Assembly: GCF_014697025.1 (NCBI RefSeq)
Contig: NZ_JACJRC010000018.1
Coordinates: forward strand, 1 to 64,000
Reading direction: 5' to 3'
DNA from: Alkalinema sp. FACHB-956
GTDB taxonomy: Bacteria > Cyanobacteriota > Cyanobacteriia > Leptolyngbyales > Leptolyngbyaceae
Length of the DNA stretch: 64,000 nucleotides
Part shown: positions 44,825-53,343 of the stretch, piece by piece
Position numbering within the stretch: the stretch's first letter is position 1
Layout: every line of letters starts with the position of its first letter
The notes under the pieces: model-generated
Told to the model about the DNA's origin: nothing
Seen by the model: only the letters and a program-made list of their open reading frames with translations
The model's database searches: none
Translations under genes and position numbers: made by a program

Positions 44825-45469
44825 ATGGCTCAGATCTATTCGCTGCATCCTGAAAATCCCCAACTTCGCACCGTCGAGATGATTTGCGATGCCCTGCGCA
44901 AAGGGGCAGTGATGCTCTATCCCACCGATACCCTCTACGCGATCGGCTGCGATCTCAACTCCAAAACTGCCGTCCAGCGGGTGCGTCAGATCAAGCAAAT
45001 GTCCAACGACAAGCCCCTGACCTTTTTGTGCCCGTCCCTCTCGGACATCGCCCAGTATGCCGTCGTCAGCGACAGCGCCTATCGCCTCATGCGGCGGTTG
45101 ATTCCAGGGCCGTACACCTTTGTTTTGCCGACCACGCGCCTCGTGCCCAAACTGGTGATGCATCCCAAACGCAAAACCACCGGCATCCGCGTCCCGGATT
45201 CCCCCATTTGCCTCGCCTTAATGGAAGAACTGGGAAATCCGATTATTTCCACCAGCGCCTATGCCCTCGCCTTGGAAGAGGAATTTGAGCCACCCCAGAT
45301 GGCCGATTCTCGCTTTGACCTCTTTGATTGCTTCGATAATCTGGTGGATGTGATTATTGACAGCAACGAAGAACCCTCGGGGCAGATGTCTACCATTATC
45401 GATTTAACCGAAGAACCCGAAATTATTCGGCGCGGCAAATCCTGGGAAACTGTCGCGGCCTTAATCTAG
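44825..45469 (+). CDS. YrdC/Sua5-type threonylcarbamoyl-AMP synthase-like protein
   Basis: About 214 residues. Family motifs: GAVMLYPTDTLYAIGCDL, VRQIKQMSNDKPLTFLCPSL, and RRLIPGPYTFVLPTT, then RKTTGIRVPD and STSA. Enzymes of this family make threonylcarbamoyl-AMP for the t6A modification of tRNA; the sequence is nearer the YciO/YrdC short forms, whose members do not all have this activity. I use ATG 44825 (MAQIYSLHPENP), preceded by a non-conserved 13-residue open frame. Convergent with the urate hydroxylase gene (19 bp). Confidence 0.82.
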   Translation: MAQIYSLHPENPQLRTVEMICDALRKGAVMLYPTDTLYAIGCDLNSKTAVQRVRQIKQMSNDKPLTFLCPSLSDIAQYAVVSDSAYRLMRRLIPGPYTFVLPTTRLVPKLVMHPKRKTTGIRVPDSPICLALMEELGNPIISTSAYALALEEEFEPPQMADSRFDLFDCFDNLVDVIIDSNEEPSGQMSTIIDLTEEPEIIRRGKSWETVAALI

Positions 45470-45487
45470 CTGGATGAATAGCAACGC

Positions 45488-46648
45488 TTAATGTAACGGC
45501 CCCCCTAAAATCGTTTTTGCGATCGCCCCCGTCACCTCCAAGGGATCTTCTGTGGCCAGTTGGTCGTACCATTGCTGCGTCACCTGCGGATCTTTACCAT
45601 GGATCATTTCCGCCCGTTGCCGTGCCTTCCTCACCACCGCACTCACGCGATCGCGGCGTTGGCGTTCGTAAAGCTGTAATGCATCTTCCACACCCACATT
45701 GGTGGTCACTAAACATTGCGCCAGGACTAAGGCATCTTCCATGGCTTGGCATCCCCCTTGGCCCAAGTCCGGACAGGTCGTGTGAGCCGCATCTCCCAGC
45801 AACGCCACACGGCCTTTGACTAAGCGATCGATCGGCCCCATGTCGTGAATTGCGAGCCTTGCCGTTGCCTGCGGATCGACGCCATCGATTAACCGTTGCA
45901 CAGGTTCTGCCCAGCCTTGGAAATGGTGTTGCAGTTCCGCTTTGACCCCTGCCGGATTCGCCCCTGCCTCCAGCGGCAACGGCACATCAAAAAAGAAGTA
46001 AAAGCGATCGTTTGCCACGGGCATCATGGAAGCTCGCTGGTGCTGACCAACGTAAACCACCCAGGTTTGCGACGGCGCGAGATCGGCACTGGCTGCCACT
46101 AACCCATTGAAATTGACATAGCCAGCATAGTTGGGATGAAACGGTTGACCCAACACGTATTCCCGCAAGTTCGATCGCACCCCATTGGCCGCAATTAACA
46201 GATCGCCCGTTGCACAATGGCCATTTTCAAACCGTGCGGTGACTTGTCGATCGGTCTGCTCAATCTCTACGCAGCAATGGTTTAAATTCACGGTTCCGTC
46301 AAAGGCTTGCAGCAAGATGGCTTGTAGATCCGCCCGCGCCACAGGATAGGGACATTGGCCTACGGATTGCACCAACGGAGCCAGATCAATGTCATTCAAA
46401 ATCCGACCGTCTAACCAACGGTATTCCATCCGAGCCATCCTGCCACCAATCTGAGCAATTTCTCGCCCCAACCCCAACCAGTTCAGCACCTTCACGCCAT
46501 TCGACCAGAGGGAAATCCCAGCACCCACGGGCCTGAGCTCCTGCACCCGATCGTAGATTTCCACCTCATAGCCCGCCTTCCGTAGAGCAATTCCCGCCGT
46601 CAGTCCACCAATCCCCGCCCCAATGACGATCGCCTTTAAACCCTGCAT
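45488..46648 (-). CDS. hpxO: FAD-dependent urate hydroxylase (HpxO-type)
   Basis: 386 residues of the flavin monooxygenase group: VIGAGIGGLTAGIALRKAGY, ANGVRSNLREY and GDAAHTTCPDLGQGGCQAMEDA. HpxO oxidises urate to 5-hydroxyisourate with NADH and O2. This substrate is inferred mainly from the next genes, whose enzymes take the following two steps; other flavin hydroxylases share the fold. GGGAG lies before the ATG. Third gene of the minus-strand series HIU hydrolase, OHCU decarboxylase, HpxO. Oxygen-dependent, unlike the fermentation genes elsewhere in the window. Confidence 0.85.
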   Translation of the reverse strand: MQGLKAIVIGAGIGGLTAGIALRKAGYEVEIYDRVQELRPVGAGISLWSNGVKVLNWLGLGREIAQIGGRMARMEYRWLDGRILNDIDLAPLVQSVGQCPYPVARADLQAILLQAFDGTVNLNHCCVEIEQTDRQVTARFENGHCATGDLLIAANGVRSNLREYVLGQPFHPNYAGYVNFNGLVAASADLAPSQTWVVYVGQHQRASMMPVANDRFYFFFDVPLPLEAGANPAGVKAELQHHFQGWAEPVQRLIDGVDPQATARLAIHDMGPIDRLVKGRVALLGDAAHTTCPDLGQGGCQAMEDALVLAQCLVTTNVGVEDALQLYERQRRDRVSAVVRKARQRAEMIHGKDPQVTQQWYDQLATEDPLEVTGAIAKTILGGPLH

Positions 46649-46724
46649 ACAATTTCTCCCTAGTAATCATCGAACAATCAATCTGTTGTTGATTCCAGCC
46701 ATCATCCTAATGCAGACTATCCTG

Positions 46725-47240
46725 TCATCTCAGACTATCCTGTAATCTAAATTGAGCAATAGTCGCAATTTCTGCCAATGCCGTTTGTTGCTCCTGCTCC
46801 GGTGTATTCTGGAGCCGTTGTTCAAAGGCTTCTAGAATCGTTGTCTTGGTATGGTTGCGCACTGCGATGATGAAGGGAAAGCCAAATTTGGCTTTGTAGG
46901 TCTGATTGAGGGCCTGAAAGCGATCGTATTCACTAGCCGTGAGTTGATCGAGCCCCACCCCCGCCTGTTCCTTGACCGAGGCTTCAGCCATCTTGGCTCG
47001 ACTGCCTAAATCCGGATGGGCGCAGATCAGATCAATCTGTTGCGCTGGGGGCAATTGATCTACGATCGCGACCATTTTCTGGTGGAGATCTGTAATACTG
47101 ACAAAGGGCCGCTGTAACCAAGCCTGTTGAGCAATTCTCGGCGTTTGTTCAAAAATATGCCCCAGGGCTGCTATAAAATCCAGTTCAGACATTGCATTCA
47201 ATTCGATCAGGGAATAGGTTGGAGCCATACCTAAACTCAT
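46725..47240 (-). CDS. uraD: 2-oxo-4-hydroxy-4-carboxy-5-ureidoimidazoline (OHCU) decarboxylase
   Basis: About 171 residues, all-helical. Catalytic histidine in CAHPDLGSRAKMA, with the FGFPFIIAVRNHTK substrate block and FEQRLQNTPEQEQQTALAEIATIAQFRLQ C-terminus. It decarboxylates OHCU to S-allantoin. The ATG at 47240 (MSLGMAPTYS) has GAAG 5 bases upstream; a downstream ATG at 47228 would also serve. It lies between the genes for the preceding and upstream steps. Confidence 0.92.
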   Translation of the reverse strand: MSLGMAPTYSLIELNAMSELDFIAALGHIFEQTPRIAQQAWLQRPFVSITDLHQKMVAIVDQLPPAQQIDLICAHPDLGSRAKMAEASVKEQAGVGLDQLTASEYDRFQALNQTYKAKFGFPFIIAVRNHTKTTILEAFEQRLQNTPEQEQQTALAEIATIAQFRLQDSLR

Positions 47241-47301
47241 AGATACTTCAGACAAACTATCACGCGAGAGACCGGAAGCATAATTTCTAAACTCAGTAAG
47301 A

Positions 47302-47661
47302 TTAACTGCCCCGATAGGTCGTATACGACCACGGAGAAACTAAGAGCGGAATATGATAATTTGCATCGGGATCAGAAATTGTAAAGCGAACTGGAACTTC
47401 CATCAGAAAGGGGAGATCCGGAAGATTCAGGGGCTGTTGGTCAAAATACTCTTTCACAAAAAAGATGATTTCGTAAACGCCCGTTTTTAACTGTTCGTTG
47501 AGCCGTAATGGAACATCGGTACGACCATCTAAATTGGTCACTGCTGTGACTAACAGTTGCCGATCGCCGGATTCGCGATCGTACCGCCAAAGTTGAAGGG
47601 AGACCCCTGCCGCTGGGCAGCCTTGGGCCGTGTCTAGAACATGGGTTGTGAGTTTTCCCAT
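47302..47661 (-). CDS. uraH: 5-hydroxyisourate hydrolase (transthyretin-like)
   Basis: 119 residues. The start MGKLTTHVLDTAQGCPAAGV and the C-terminal YRGS are signatures of HIU hydrolases; conserved catalytic histidine (TTHVLD), arginine (DGRTDVPL) and terminal tyrosine are present. It hydrolyses 5-hydroxyisourate to OHCU. It is the first gene of the minus-strand series and is divergent from the allophanate-related gene, sharing a 147-bp promoter region. Confidence 0.95.
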   Translation of the reverse strand: MGKLTTHVLDTAQGCPAAGVSLQLWRYDRESGDRQLLVTAVTNLDGRTDVPLRLNEQLKTGVYEIIFFVKEYFDQQPLNLPDLPFLMEVPVRFTISDPDANYHIPLLVSPWSYTTYRGS

Positions 47662-47808
47662 TGGTGTTTACCAGGAAAGTGGGTCGATCAAAATTGGAGA
47701 GTTGGGAATATTTTATTTTCGTTATAGCATAGGCGTAGTGGCGCATTTGTGCTGGACTGATCAGATTGCAAGAAAACTCAGATCAGGAGAAGACACTTGG
47801 GAGAAGAC

Positions 47809-48216
47809 ATGATGACTCAGCCCTCCGTTGAATATAAGCGAATTTTCATCTGTGGATCAGCCCTACGGGGACAACCCGACCATGCCAACTTAGGCGATGC
47901 GGTATTCATTCGATCTGCGCAGACACAGCCCTTGTACCGTCTCCACGCGGCTGGGGATGGGTGGCATCCCGCCATCTATGCCGTGGACTCTGGCGGAATT
48001 TCAATTCCGGGGGAGGTCTACGATTTAACTCTGGCAGACTTTGACCACCTAGCCGCCAATGAGCCGCCCCATATGTATCCCAGCGACGTTGTCTTGGAGG
48101 ATGGGGAAGTTCTAACCGCATTTTTATATCCCCAGGAATTGATCGAGCAGTTTAACTGGCCCGATATTTCCCACCACGGCGGTTGGGCCGCCTACAAAGC
48201 CGCCGCCAGCCAGTAG
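47809..48216 (+). CDS. Allophanate hydrolase-related / gamma-glutamylcyclotransferase-fold protein
   Basis: About 135 residues. FICGSALRGQPDHANL resembles the C-terminal domain of allophanate hydrolase (AtzF), which has the gamma-glutamylcyclotransferase fold; GEVYDLTLADFDHLAANEPPHMYPSDVVLEDGE continues it. As a stand-alone protein it is often next to purine-degradation genes, as here. Its reaction is unknown. GGGAGAAG lies just before ATG 47809 (or 47812). Confidence 0.7.
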   Translation: MMTQPSVEYKRIFICGSALRGQPDHANLGDAVFIRSAQTQPLYRLHAAGDGWHPAIYAVDSGGISIPGEVYDLTLADFDHLAANEPPHMYPSDVVLEDGEVLTAFLYPQELIEQFNWPDISHHGGWAAYKAAASQ

Positions 48217-48235
48217 TCTCGGCTCTTCGGTGCAT

Positions 48236-49156
48236 TTAGAATGCCGTTGGTGGATGGTGTTGGTGCCAATGGTGCGCAATATCCATCCGCCGACACAGCC
48301 ATACCCGATCGTGGCCCTGCACATAGTCTAAAAATCGTGCTAAAGCCGCCGATCGGCCCGGTCGTCCCACCAAGCGACAATGTAGCCCCACACTCATCAT
48401 TTTCGGGGCAGTTTCTCCTTCGGCATACAGCACATCAAAGGCATCCCGCAGGTAGGCAAAAAACTGATCGCCGGAATTAAAGCCCTGACTGGTGGCAAAA
48501 CGCATATCGTTATTATCCAGTGTGTAGGGGATCACCAAATGGGGCGTGCCGTAGTCGTAGACCCAGTAGGGCAAGTCATCGGCGTAACTATCGGCATCGT
48601 AGAGGAATCCCCCGGCTTCCACCACCAGTTTGCGCGTGTGGGGACTGTTGCGGCCCGTGTACCAACCCAGGGGACGACTGCCCGTGACGCGGGTGTGAAT
48701 CTCGATCGCCCGTTGTAAATGATCCCGTTCCGCCGCTTCATCAAAATCTTTGTAATCAATCCAGCGATACCCATGGCTGGCAATTTCCCAATCCGCTTGC
48801 AGCATTGCCGCCACCGCCTCTGGATGCCGTTCTAAGGCCATGGCAATCCCATAAACTGTCACCGGAATCTGCCGTTGGGTAAACAGCCGATGCAGCCGCC
48901 AAAAGCCCGCTCGACTGCCATATTCATAGCAGGATTCCATATTCATATGCCGCAGACCCACAAAAGGTTGGGCCCCCGGAATCTCCGATAGAAACGCTTC
49001 CGATGCCCGATCGCCATGCAAAATACAGTTTTCGCCACCTTCTTCATAGTTGATCACAAATTGCACCGCAATCCGAGCTTGGTGAGGCCACTGGGGATGG
49101 GGAGGCATCGCACCATAGCCAATCAGATCACGGGGATAAACCGAAGAATTTACCAT
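48236..49156 (-). CDS. puuE: Allantoinase, PuuE type
   Basis: About 306 residues of the polysaccharide-deacetylase (NodB) fold rather than the amidohydrolase fold: RIAVQFVINYEEGGENCILHGD, EIASHGYRWIDY (metal ligands), and SVGLHCRLVGRPGR. PuuE hydrolyses allantoin to allantoate, the step after OHCU decarboxylation. ATG 49156 (MVNSSVYPRD) has AGGA about 6 bases upstream. It is convergent with the allophanate-related gene (19 bp). Confidence 0.93.
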   Translation of the reverse strand: MVNSSVYPRDLIGYGAMPPHPQWPHQARIAVQFVINYEEGGENCILHGDRASEAFLSEIPGAQPFVGLRHMNMESCYEYGSRAGFWRLHRLFTQRQIPVTVYGIAMALERHPEAVAAMLQADWEIASHGYRWIDYKDFDEAAERDHLQRAIEIHTRVTGSRPLGWYTGRNSPHTRKLVVEAGGFLYDADSYADDLPYWVYDYGTPHLVIPYTLDNNDMRFATSQGFNSGDQFFAYLRDAFDVLYAEGETAPKMMSVGLHCRLVGRPGRSAALARFLDYVQGHDRVWLCRRMDIAHHWHQHHPPTAF

Positions 49157-49433
49157 TGATGTTCCTAACCAGTGCAAGAAATAGTTCCAGTGTAGGCGGT
49201 AGCCCGAGTCAAATTCAGTTACCCAGCCATCTGTTTTATACGTTTTTATTCAAATAGCAGCGCGGCCCCACCTCCCACTATAGGCGGACTCCATCCACTC
49301 CCTTCTGATAGAGCCGACTCAAGAGTAACCCTTCTATTCTGATGATTGAGGGGCCAACAGTTTCAGTAACTCACCCGCTGTTCCATCCCCTCACCGAACC
49401 CAATGCAATTTCTATTCCATCTAGGAGAAAATT

Positions 49434-49631
49434 ATGGATACCTACGTTTGTAAAGTATGTGGATATGTATATGACCCTGCAAATGGGGATCCTGAAGCCA
49501 ATATTGAACCCGGTCTACCGTTTGCAGTCCTCCCCGAAGATTGGACTTGCCCGCAATGTCATGCAGATAAGTCGGAATTTGATCCAGAAACCGGGCCTAT
49601 GCCGGGAATGGTCGCACCGATCGGGGAATAG
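49434..49631 (+). CDS. Rubredoxin-like iron protein
   Basis: 65 residues. Two C-x2-C pairs ([10 protein letters not shown] and [11 protein letters not shown]) bind one iron, as in rubredoxin; [15 protein letters not shown] is typical. It is a little longer than classic rubredoxin and lacks the membrane tail of the RubA of photosystem biogenesis. A soluble one-electron carrier, likely in detoxifying O2, peroxide or NO. AGGAG precedes the ATG. Confidence 0.92.
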   Translation: MDTYVCKVCGYVYDPANGDPEANIEPGLPFAVLPEDWTCPQCHADKSEFDPETGPMPGMVAPIGE

Positions 49632-49701
49632 GGTTGTAGAAAATTAACAAACAAGCGTCATAGTTACTCACTCTCTAGTATTCTGTCAATCTAAGTTAAG
49701 G

Positions 49702-49728
49702 GCTAGTGAATCCACTAGCTCTTTTTTA
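49702..49728 (+). terminator. Rubredoxin terminator
   Basis: Stem GCTAGTG / CACTAGC with an AATC loop (49702-49719), then CTTTTTT. It closes the rubredoxin transcript 70 bases after its stop. Confidence 0.8.
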
Positions 49729-49901
49729 TCAGCGATCGAGCAATTTTTGCAGGCTAAATACAGTTTAACTATGGTATTTACCAAACCCATCTTTTAGGAG
49801 ATTTTTTAAATTAGCTAAACCCTTCTATATAGTGATTGGATGCAGTGACATTTCCGTCACCATAGAAGAGTCAACCATTCGAATCTTTCCAGGTCTTCTC
49901 T

Positions 49902-50048
49902 ATGAAAAAGTCTTCTTCCCACGCTTCTGAACTCAATCCTCCTGACAACATTACGCCATCGTTCAAATCAACGATGACTGGAATCCTGACGCTGTTGCCC
50001 CTAATAGTTTTATTAGTCGGTCTTTACAGTGGAGCTATCAATCCGTAA
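49902..50048 (+). CDS. Small 48-residue single-span membrane peptide
   Basis: ATG AAA AAG at 49902, stop TAA at 50046-50048. The peptide has a hydrophilic N-terminus (MKKSSSHASELNPPDN) and one membrane segment, GILTLLPLIVLLVGLYSGAI, ending INP. Layout resembles small photosynthetic or respiratory subunits, but I do not recognise it. It lies alone, with weak AGG only as ribosome binding signal. The hydrophobic pattern and codon use look coding. Confidence 0.5.
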   Translation: MKKSSSHASELNPPDNITPSFKSTMTGILTLLPLIVLLVGLYSGAINP

Positions 50049-50232
50049 TGACTAGTCAATAAATTCTTACACCTGAAAATTAAGCATCTTGATGATTCAT
50101 GATCAAGATGCTTTGTTTCAAGTTAGTTATTGGCGAACATTCAGACAACAATTCAATTTACAGAATCCCCTCATCAAGGTACCCACTGAAAAAAGACTGC
50201 CAACTGATCGATTCAGGGTGCAATCGGGTGAT

Positions 50233-50958
50233 CTATTTTTTACCAGTGCTGTCAGTCTGGACTGTCTCTTCCCGCTTATCACAGGTTTCATAGACGATAC
50301 CCGCCTGAATCTCTCGCCATTCAGGCGTGATCTCCTCTGTACTGGTCAAAATCTCCTGGGCCAAATCCAACCATAGCCCCTGCTGCGTCAGAAAGCTAAC
50401 CTGCTCTTGCACCATCGCTAAGCCCCGTTTCCCCGATCGCCAAGCCGATTCCCGCACTTGCTTTTGCTGAAAACTTAACTGTGACTTCGCTTTTGGTGTA
50501 ACGGTTTGGAAATTCGCATACATTTCCGTCGAGTTCTGATGCAGGATCAAACGATACTTTTGTCCTGCCTCCAGATCTGGCCCGGAATACACCATGCGCG
50601 TTAGGCCATCCGCATCCGGCAAGAGGCTGACTGGTTGCTCCCAAATCATTTGCCCGGATTCTTTTATTAACTGTACAAATTTCACTTGACCACGCCACAC
50701 CCAAGTCGGTCGAGATCGGAGCATCAAGGGCTTTTCTGTACCCCATCGCCCAGGCACTACCGAGCATAATAATTGATCTCCACGACTGCCACCAGTTCCT
50801 GATGGGACGGGAGGTTTGCCCCCAAATAAACTGTTATAAATTCGGCTCCATGGACTTTCCTGCTGAGCATGAGCGATCGAGGATAGATCACCCAGAACCA
50901 GCATCAGACATGTTGTACTGATTAACGCTGTAAGTCGAAACTTAAACCCGCTTTCCAT
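50233..50958 (-). CDS. DUF928 secreted protein
   Basis: About 241 residues. Signal peptide (LTALISTTCLMLVLGDLSSIAHA), then a domain with RSRPTWVWRGQ, MVYSGPDLEAGQKYRLIL and LAQEILTSTEEITPEWREIQAGI, characteristic of the mainly cyanobacterial DUF928 family. Function unknown; commonly next to CHAT-CHASE2 genes. ATG 50958 is supported by AAGGA 8 bases upstream, which excludes ATG 50967. The start overlaps the CHAT-CHASE2 3' end, so the two are translationally coupled. Confidence 0.82.
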   Translation of the reverse strand: MESGFKFRLTALISTTCLMLVLGDLSSIAHAQQESPWSRIYNSLFGGKPPVPSGTGGSRGDQLLCSVVPGRWGTEKPLMLRSRPTWVWRGQVKFVQLIKESGQMIWEQPVSLLPDADGLTRMVYSGPDLEAGQKYRLILHQNSTEMYANFQTVTPKAKSQLSFQQKQVRESAWRSGKRGLAMVQEQVSFLTQQGLWLDLAQEILTSTEEITPEWREIQAGIVYETCDKREETVQTDSTGKK

Positions 50959-53293
50959 AGACTGCATCCTTCACTACTGCTAATAAGATATACATGGAAA
51001 TCGTCGTCGTTGGCAACAAAACTGGCAACAAAATTTGAAACGAGATATAGACTTGAAAACTGAATAAAGTGATAATACTAAAGCTAAGAATTAATCCACT
51101 CCAGATATAGAGGTTCATCCCTTTTTGGGAACGATAGATGACCAGTCCCTTAGCTATAAATGCCGCTAGTAGAACCAACCAGAGATCTGGAATCGGACGA
51201 ATAAATAATTGATTCCGCCATTGGTAGGCTAAATAGGCATGGATATTTCCTCCTGGCATTTGATCCATACTGGATTGCCAATAGCGAAAAGCCTGGGGTG
51301 TTCCATAGCGATCGGCATTTTTATGCTCCACTCCCGCCTCGTCATACAGACCTGGTGCAATTAGTAAGATCTGCTGTGCTAAATCTTGTAAGTCCGGTGA
51401 TGTTTTTAAAGTTTCCAGAAATTGATGGGCAGGTAATGTTTTATAAACGCTTTCCGGATCGATCGAATAGTCAATCAGCGGATGGAACCACATTTGTCCA
51501 AAACCGTAGGATAGCCGCGTGATTGGACTGGGCGTGAGCCAATCCGGTGAACCCTGCGATCTCTGACAAGAGGCGGAGGGTTGGGCGGCACTTCTTGGCC
51601 CTAAACAGGCTAATTGGTAAGCCAAGGGCAACACAGACTGGGATGAATCCTGCAAGGGCACATAAATCGACGATCGATTCATGCCTTCAGCGGCCAGCAA
51701 TAGCCCCATAGAGCCATAGTGCACCCCTGAACTCGGAAATAGGTCGGGTAAGGGTTTTTGGCAAGTTTCGCCCCGACAATCCACCCCAACCACCAAGGGC
51801 AATCCTTGGGCTACTAACTTTTTCGTTGTTTGACTAAAGGACTGATCAACCTCTTTCTGCGGACGATCGAGCAAATAATCCAGACCCACGATCGGCGCTT
51901 GCATCTTGGCTGCCTGAGTCAACAGCTTACCAAGATAGCCTTTATTAATCGGCCAGACGGGTTCAATGCGATTGTTCTTGATCGAATCAGAATCTATCTG
52001 AACCAGTAAAACCAAAGGCTTTGGCGCAGGTGTTTGCCCTGTTGCATCCCGATAGACCGCCTGAACCCACTGCCGGCGATCGATGAGTGCCTGTTGCACA
52101 TTCAGCAAGCTACTCAGCACGACTAACCCCGTCAACCCGATCGCTTCCCAAACAGTCGGTTTCCATTGACGTAACTTGGCACGGGTCCCCACTGGACGGG
52201 CCTGAAATAGCGGGGCATCAGGATGGCAGTAGAGCGATGGCACCAGATGGGTCGAGGGAAACTTTAAGCGTCCCTGGAGGTACTGACAGGCCGATCGGAG
52301 CGAGGCATGAATCGTTTGCTCACTGGCTAATCCTTTGACAAACTGAAGAAAAAACTCCTGCGCTACCTGATTGTGAATCGGTTCCCGCATCACGACCACC
52401 TGACTCAACCCCAAATCCACCAAGCCCTCAGCAATATTTAAACCACTACAGGAATTGAAAATGGCGACTTTGAGGCCCCGCTGCTGCGCTTGCTTTAAAA
52501 ACGGTCGCAGTTCACTGATCAGCAGCGACTGACCAGGCGCAATAAAAATTCTGCCCTGACTTAATTCAGTTTCATTGCTGTGTCCTGCAAAAAAGAGGAT
52601 ATCCCAACCCACAACATCACTGAGCGCTTGGGTAATTCGATCTTTCAGATCATTCTCAGCCAATCCCTCCTGCCAGCCCACAAATTGCACATCTGCCACT
52701 TTATTTGTTTTTAGGGCTTTCAGTGCCTCGTATTCATTTTGGAAATCTAAGCCAGTGTCATCGCCCATAATGGCCAGAATGCGCAGCCGTCCCTGCCGTT
52801 GCAGTGTTTTAGCGGAATAGCGAATGTTGATGGGCGATCGAATAATTTGAATGGACTGAGCCGCTCCAAACTGCTGCCCCACGTCCCAAGCTTCCCAGGG
52901 CAACCGCTCCAAGTCGATATTGTCACAGCTTAGAAATAGGGCGATCGGTTCTCCACCATTGGCCTTCGCCAGTTCAGCCAGTTGCGTCCGCAGCGGTAAC
53001 AGTTCTGCATGGCTAAGCCAAGTATCAAATTCATTCAGCAATAACACCTCAGCTTGCGCAAGCTGCACCCGCAAATCCTCCGGCGGAACGTCCCCCGTCC
53101 CACTGGGGCCGGGTCGCCCCCGCAAATCGCGATAGAATCGGCCATAGAGAGCACGCCAGTTATCATACAGATTCTTTAAGCTAGCAGGGTAGTGAATAGA
53201 CCGCTGGATTGAACGACCTTGGCCTGCATCCAAAAAGAAGATGCAAGTTTGATCGGCTTGGCTAATGCGGAGAAAAACACGTTTAGCAGACAT
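50942..53293 (-). CDS. CHAT-CHASE2 membrane protein (caspase-like protease domain plus sensor)
   Basis: 783 residues. N-terminal CHAT domain (about 115-370) with the caspase-like dyad H238 (FFAGHSNE) and C282 (FNSCSG); a transmembrane segment (about 380-400); a CHASE2 extracytoplasmic sensor domain (about 400-690); and C-terminal transmembrane helices (about 695-775). This order places a cytoplasmic protease domain before an external sensor, so a signal outside could switch on proteolysis. Family members have no established substrate. The stop overlaps DUF928 by 17 bases, and the DUF1822 gene is 50 bases upstream. Confidence 0.87.
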   Translation of the reverse strand: MSAKRVFLRISQADQTCIFFLDAGQGRSIQRSIHYPASLKNLYDNWRALYGRFYRDLRGRPGPSGTGDVPPEDLRVQLAQAEVLLLNEFDTWLSHAELLPLRTQLAELAKANGGEPIALFLSCDNIDLERLPWEAWDVGQQFGAAQSIQIIRSPINIRYSAKTLQRQGRLRILAIMGDDTGLDFQNEYEALKALKTNKVADVQFVGWQEGLAENDLKDRITQALSDVVGWDILFFAGHSNETELSQGRIFIAPGQSLLISELRPFLKQAQQRGLKVAIFNSCSGLNIAEGLVDLGLSQVVVMREPIHNQVAQEFFLQFVKGLASEQTIHASLRSACQYLQGRLKFPSTHLVPSLYCHPDAPLFQARPVGTRAKLRQWKPTVWEAIGLTGLVVLSSLLNVQQALIDRRQWVQAVYRDATGQTPAPKPLVLLVQIDSDSIKNNRIEPVWPINKGYLGKLLTQAAKMQAPIVGLDYLLDRPQKEVDQSFSQTTKKLVAQGLPLVVGVDCRGETCQKPLPDLFPSSGVHYGSMGLLLAAEGMNRSSIYVPLQDSSQSVLPLAYQLACLGPRSAAQPSASCQRSQGSPDWLTPSPITRLSYGFGQMWFHPLIDYSIDPESVYKTLPAHQFLETLKTSPDLQDLAQQILLIAPGLYDEAGVEHKNADRYGTPQAFRYWQSSMDQMPGGNIHAYLAYQWRNQLFIRPIPDLWLVLLAAFIAKGLVIYRSQKGMNLYIWSGLILSFSIITLFSFQVYISFQILLPVLLPTTTISMYILLAVVKDAVYGKRV

Positions 53294-53343
53294 CGGGGAT
53301 TGTTGGATGAAACGATTTGCAGAACATGAGAAGCATGAATTTT

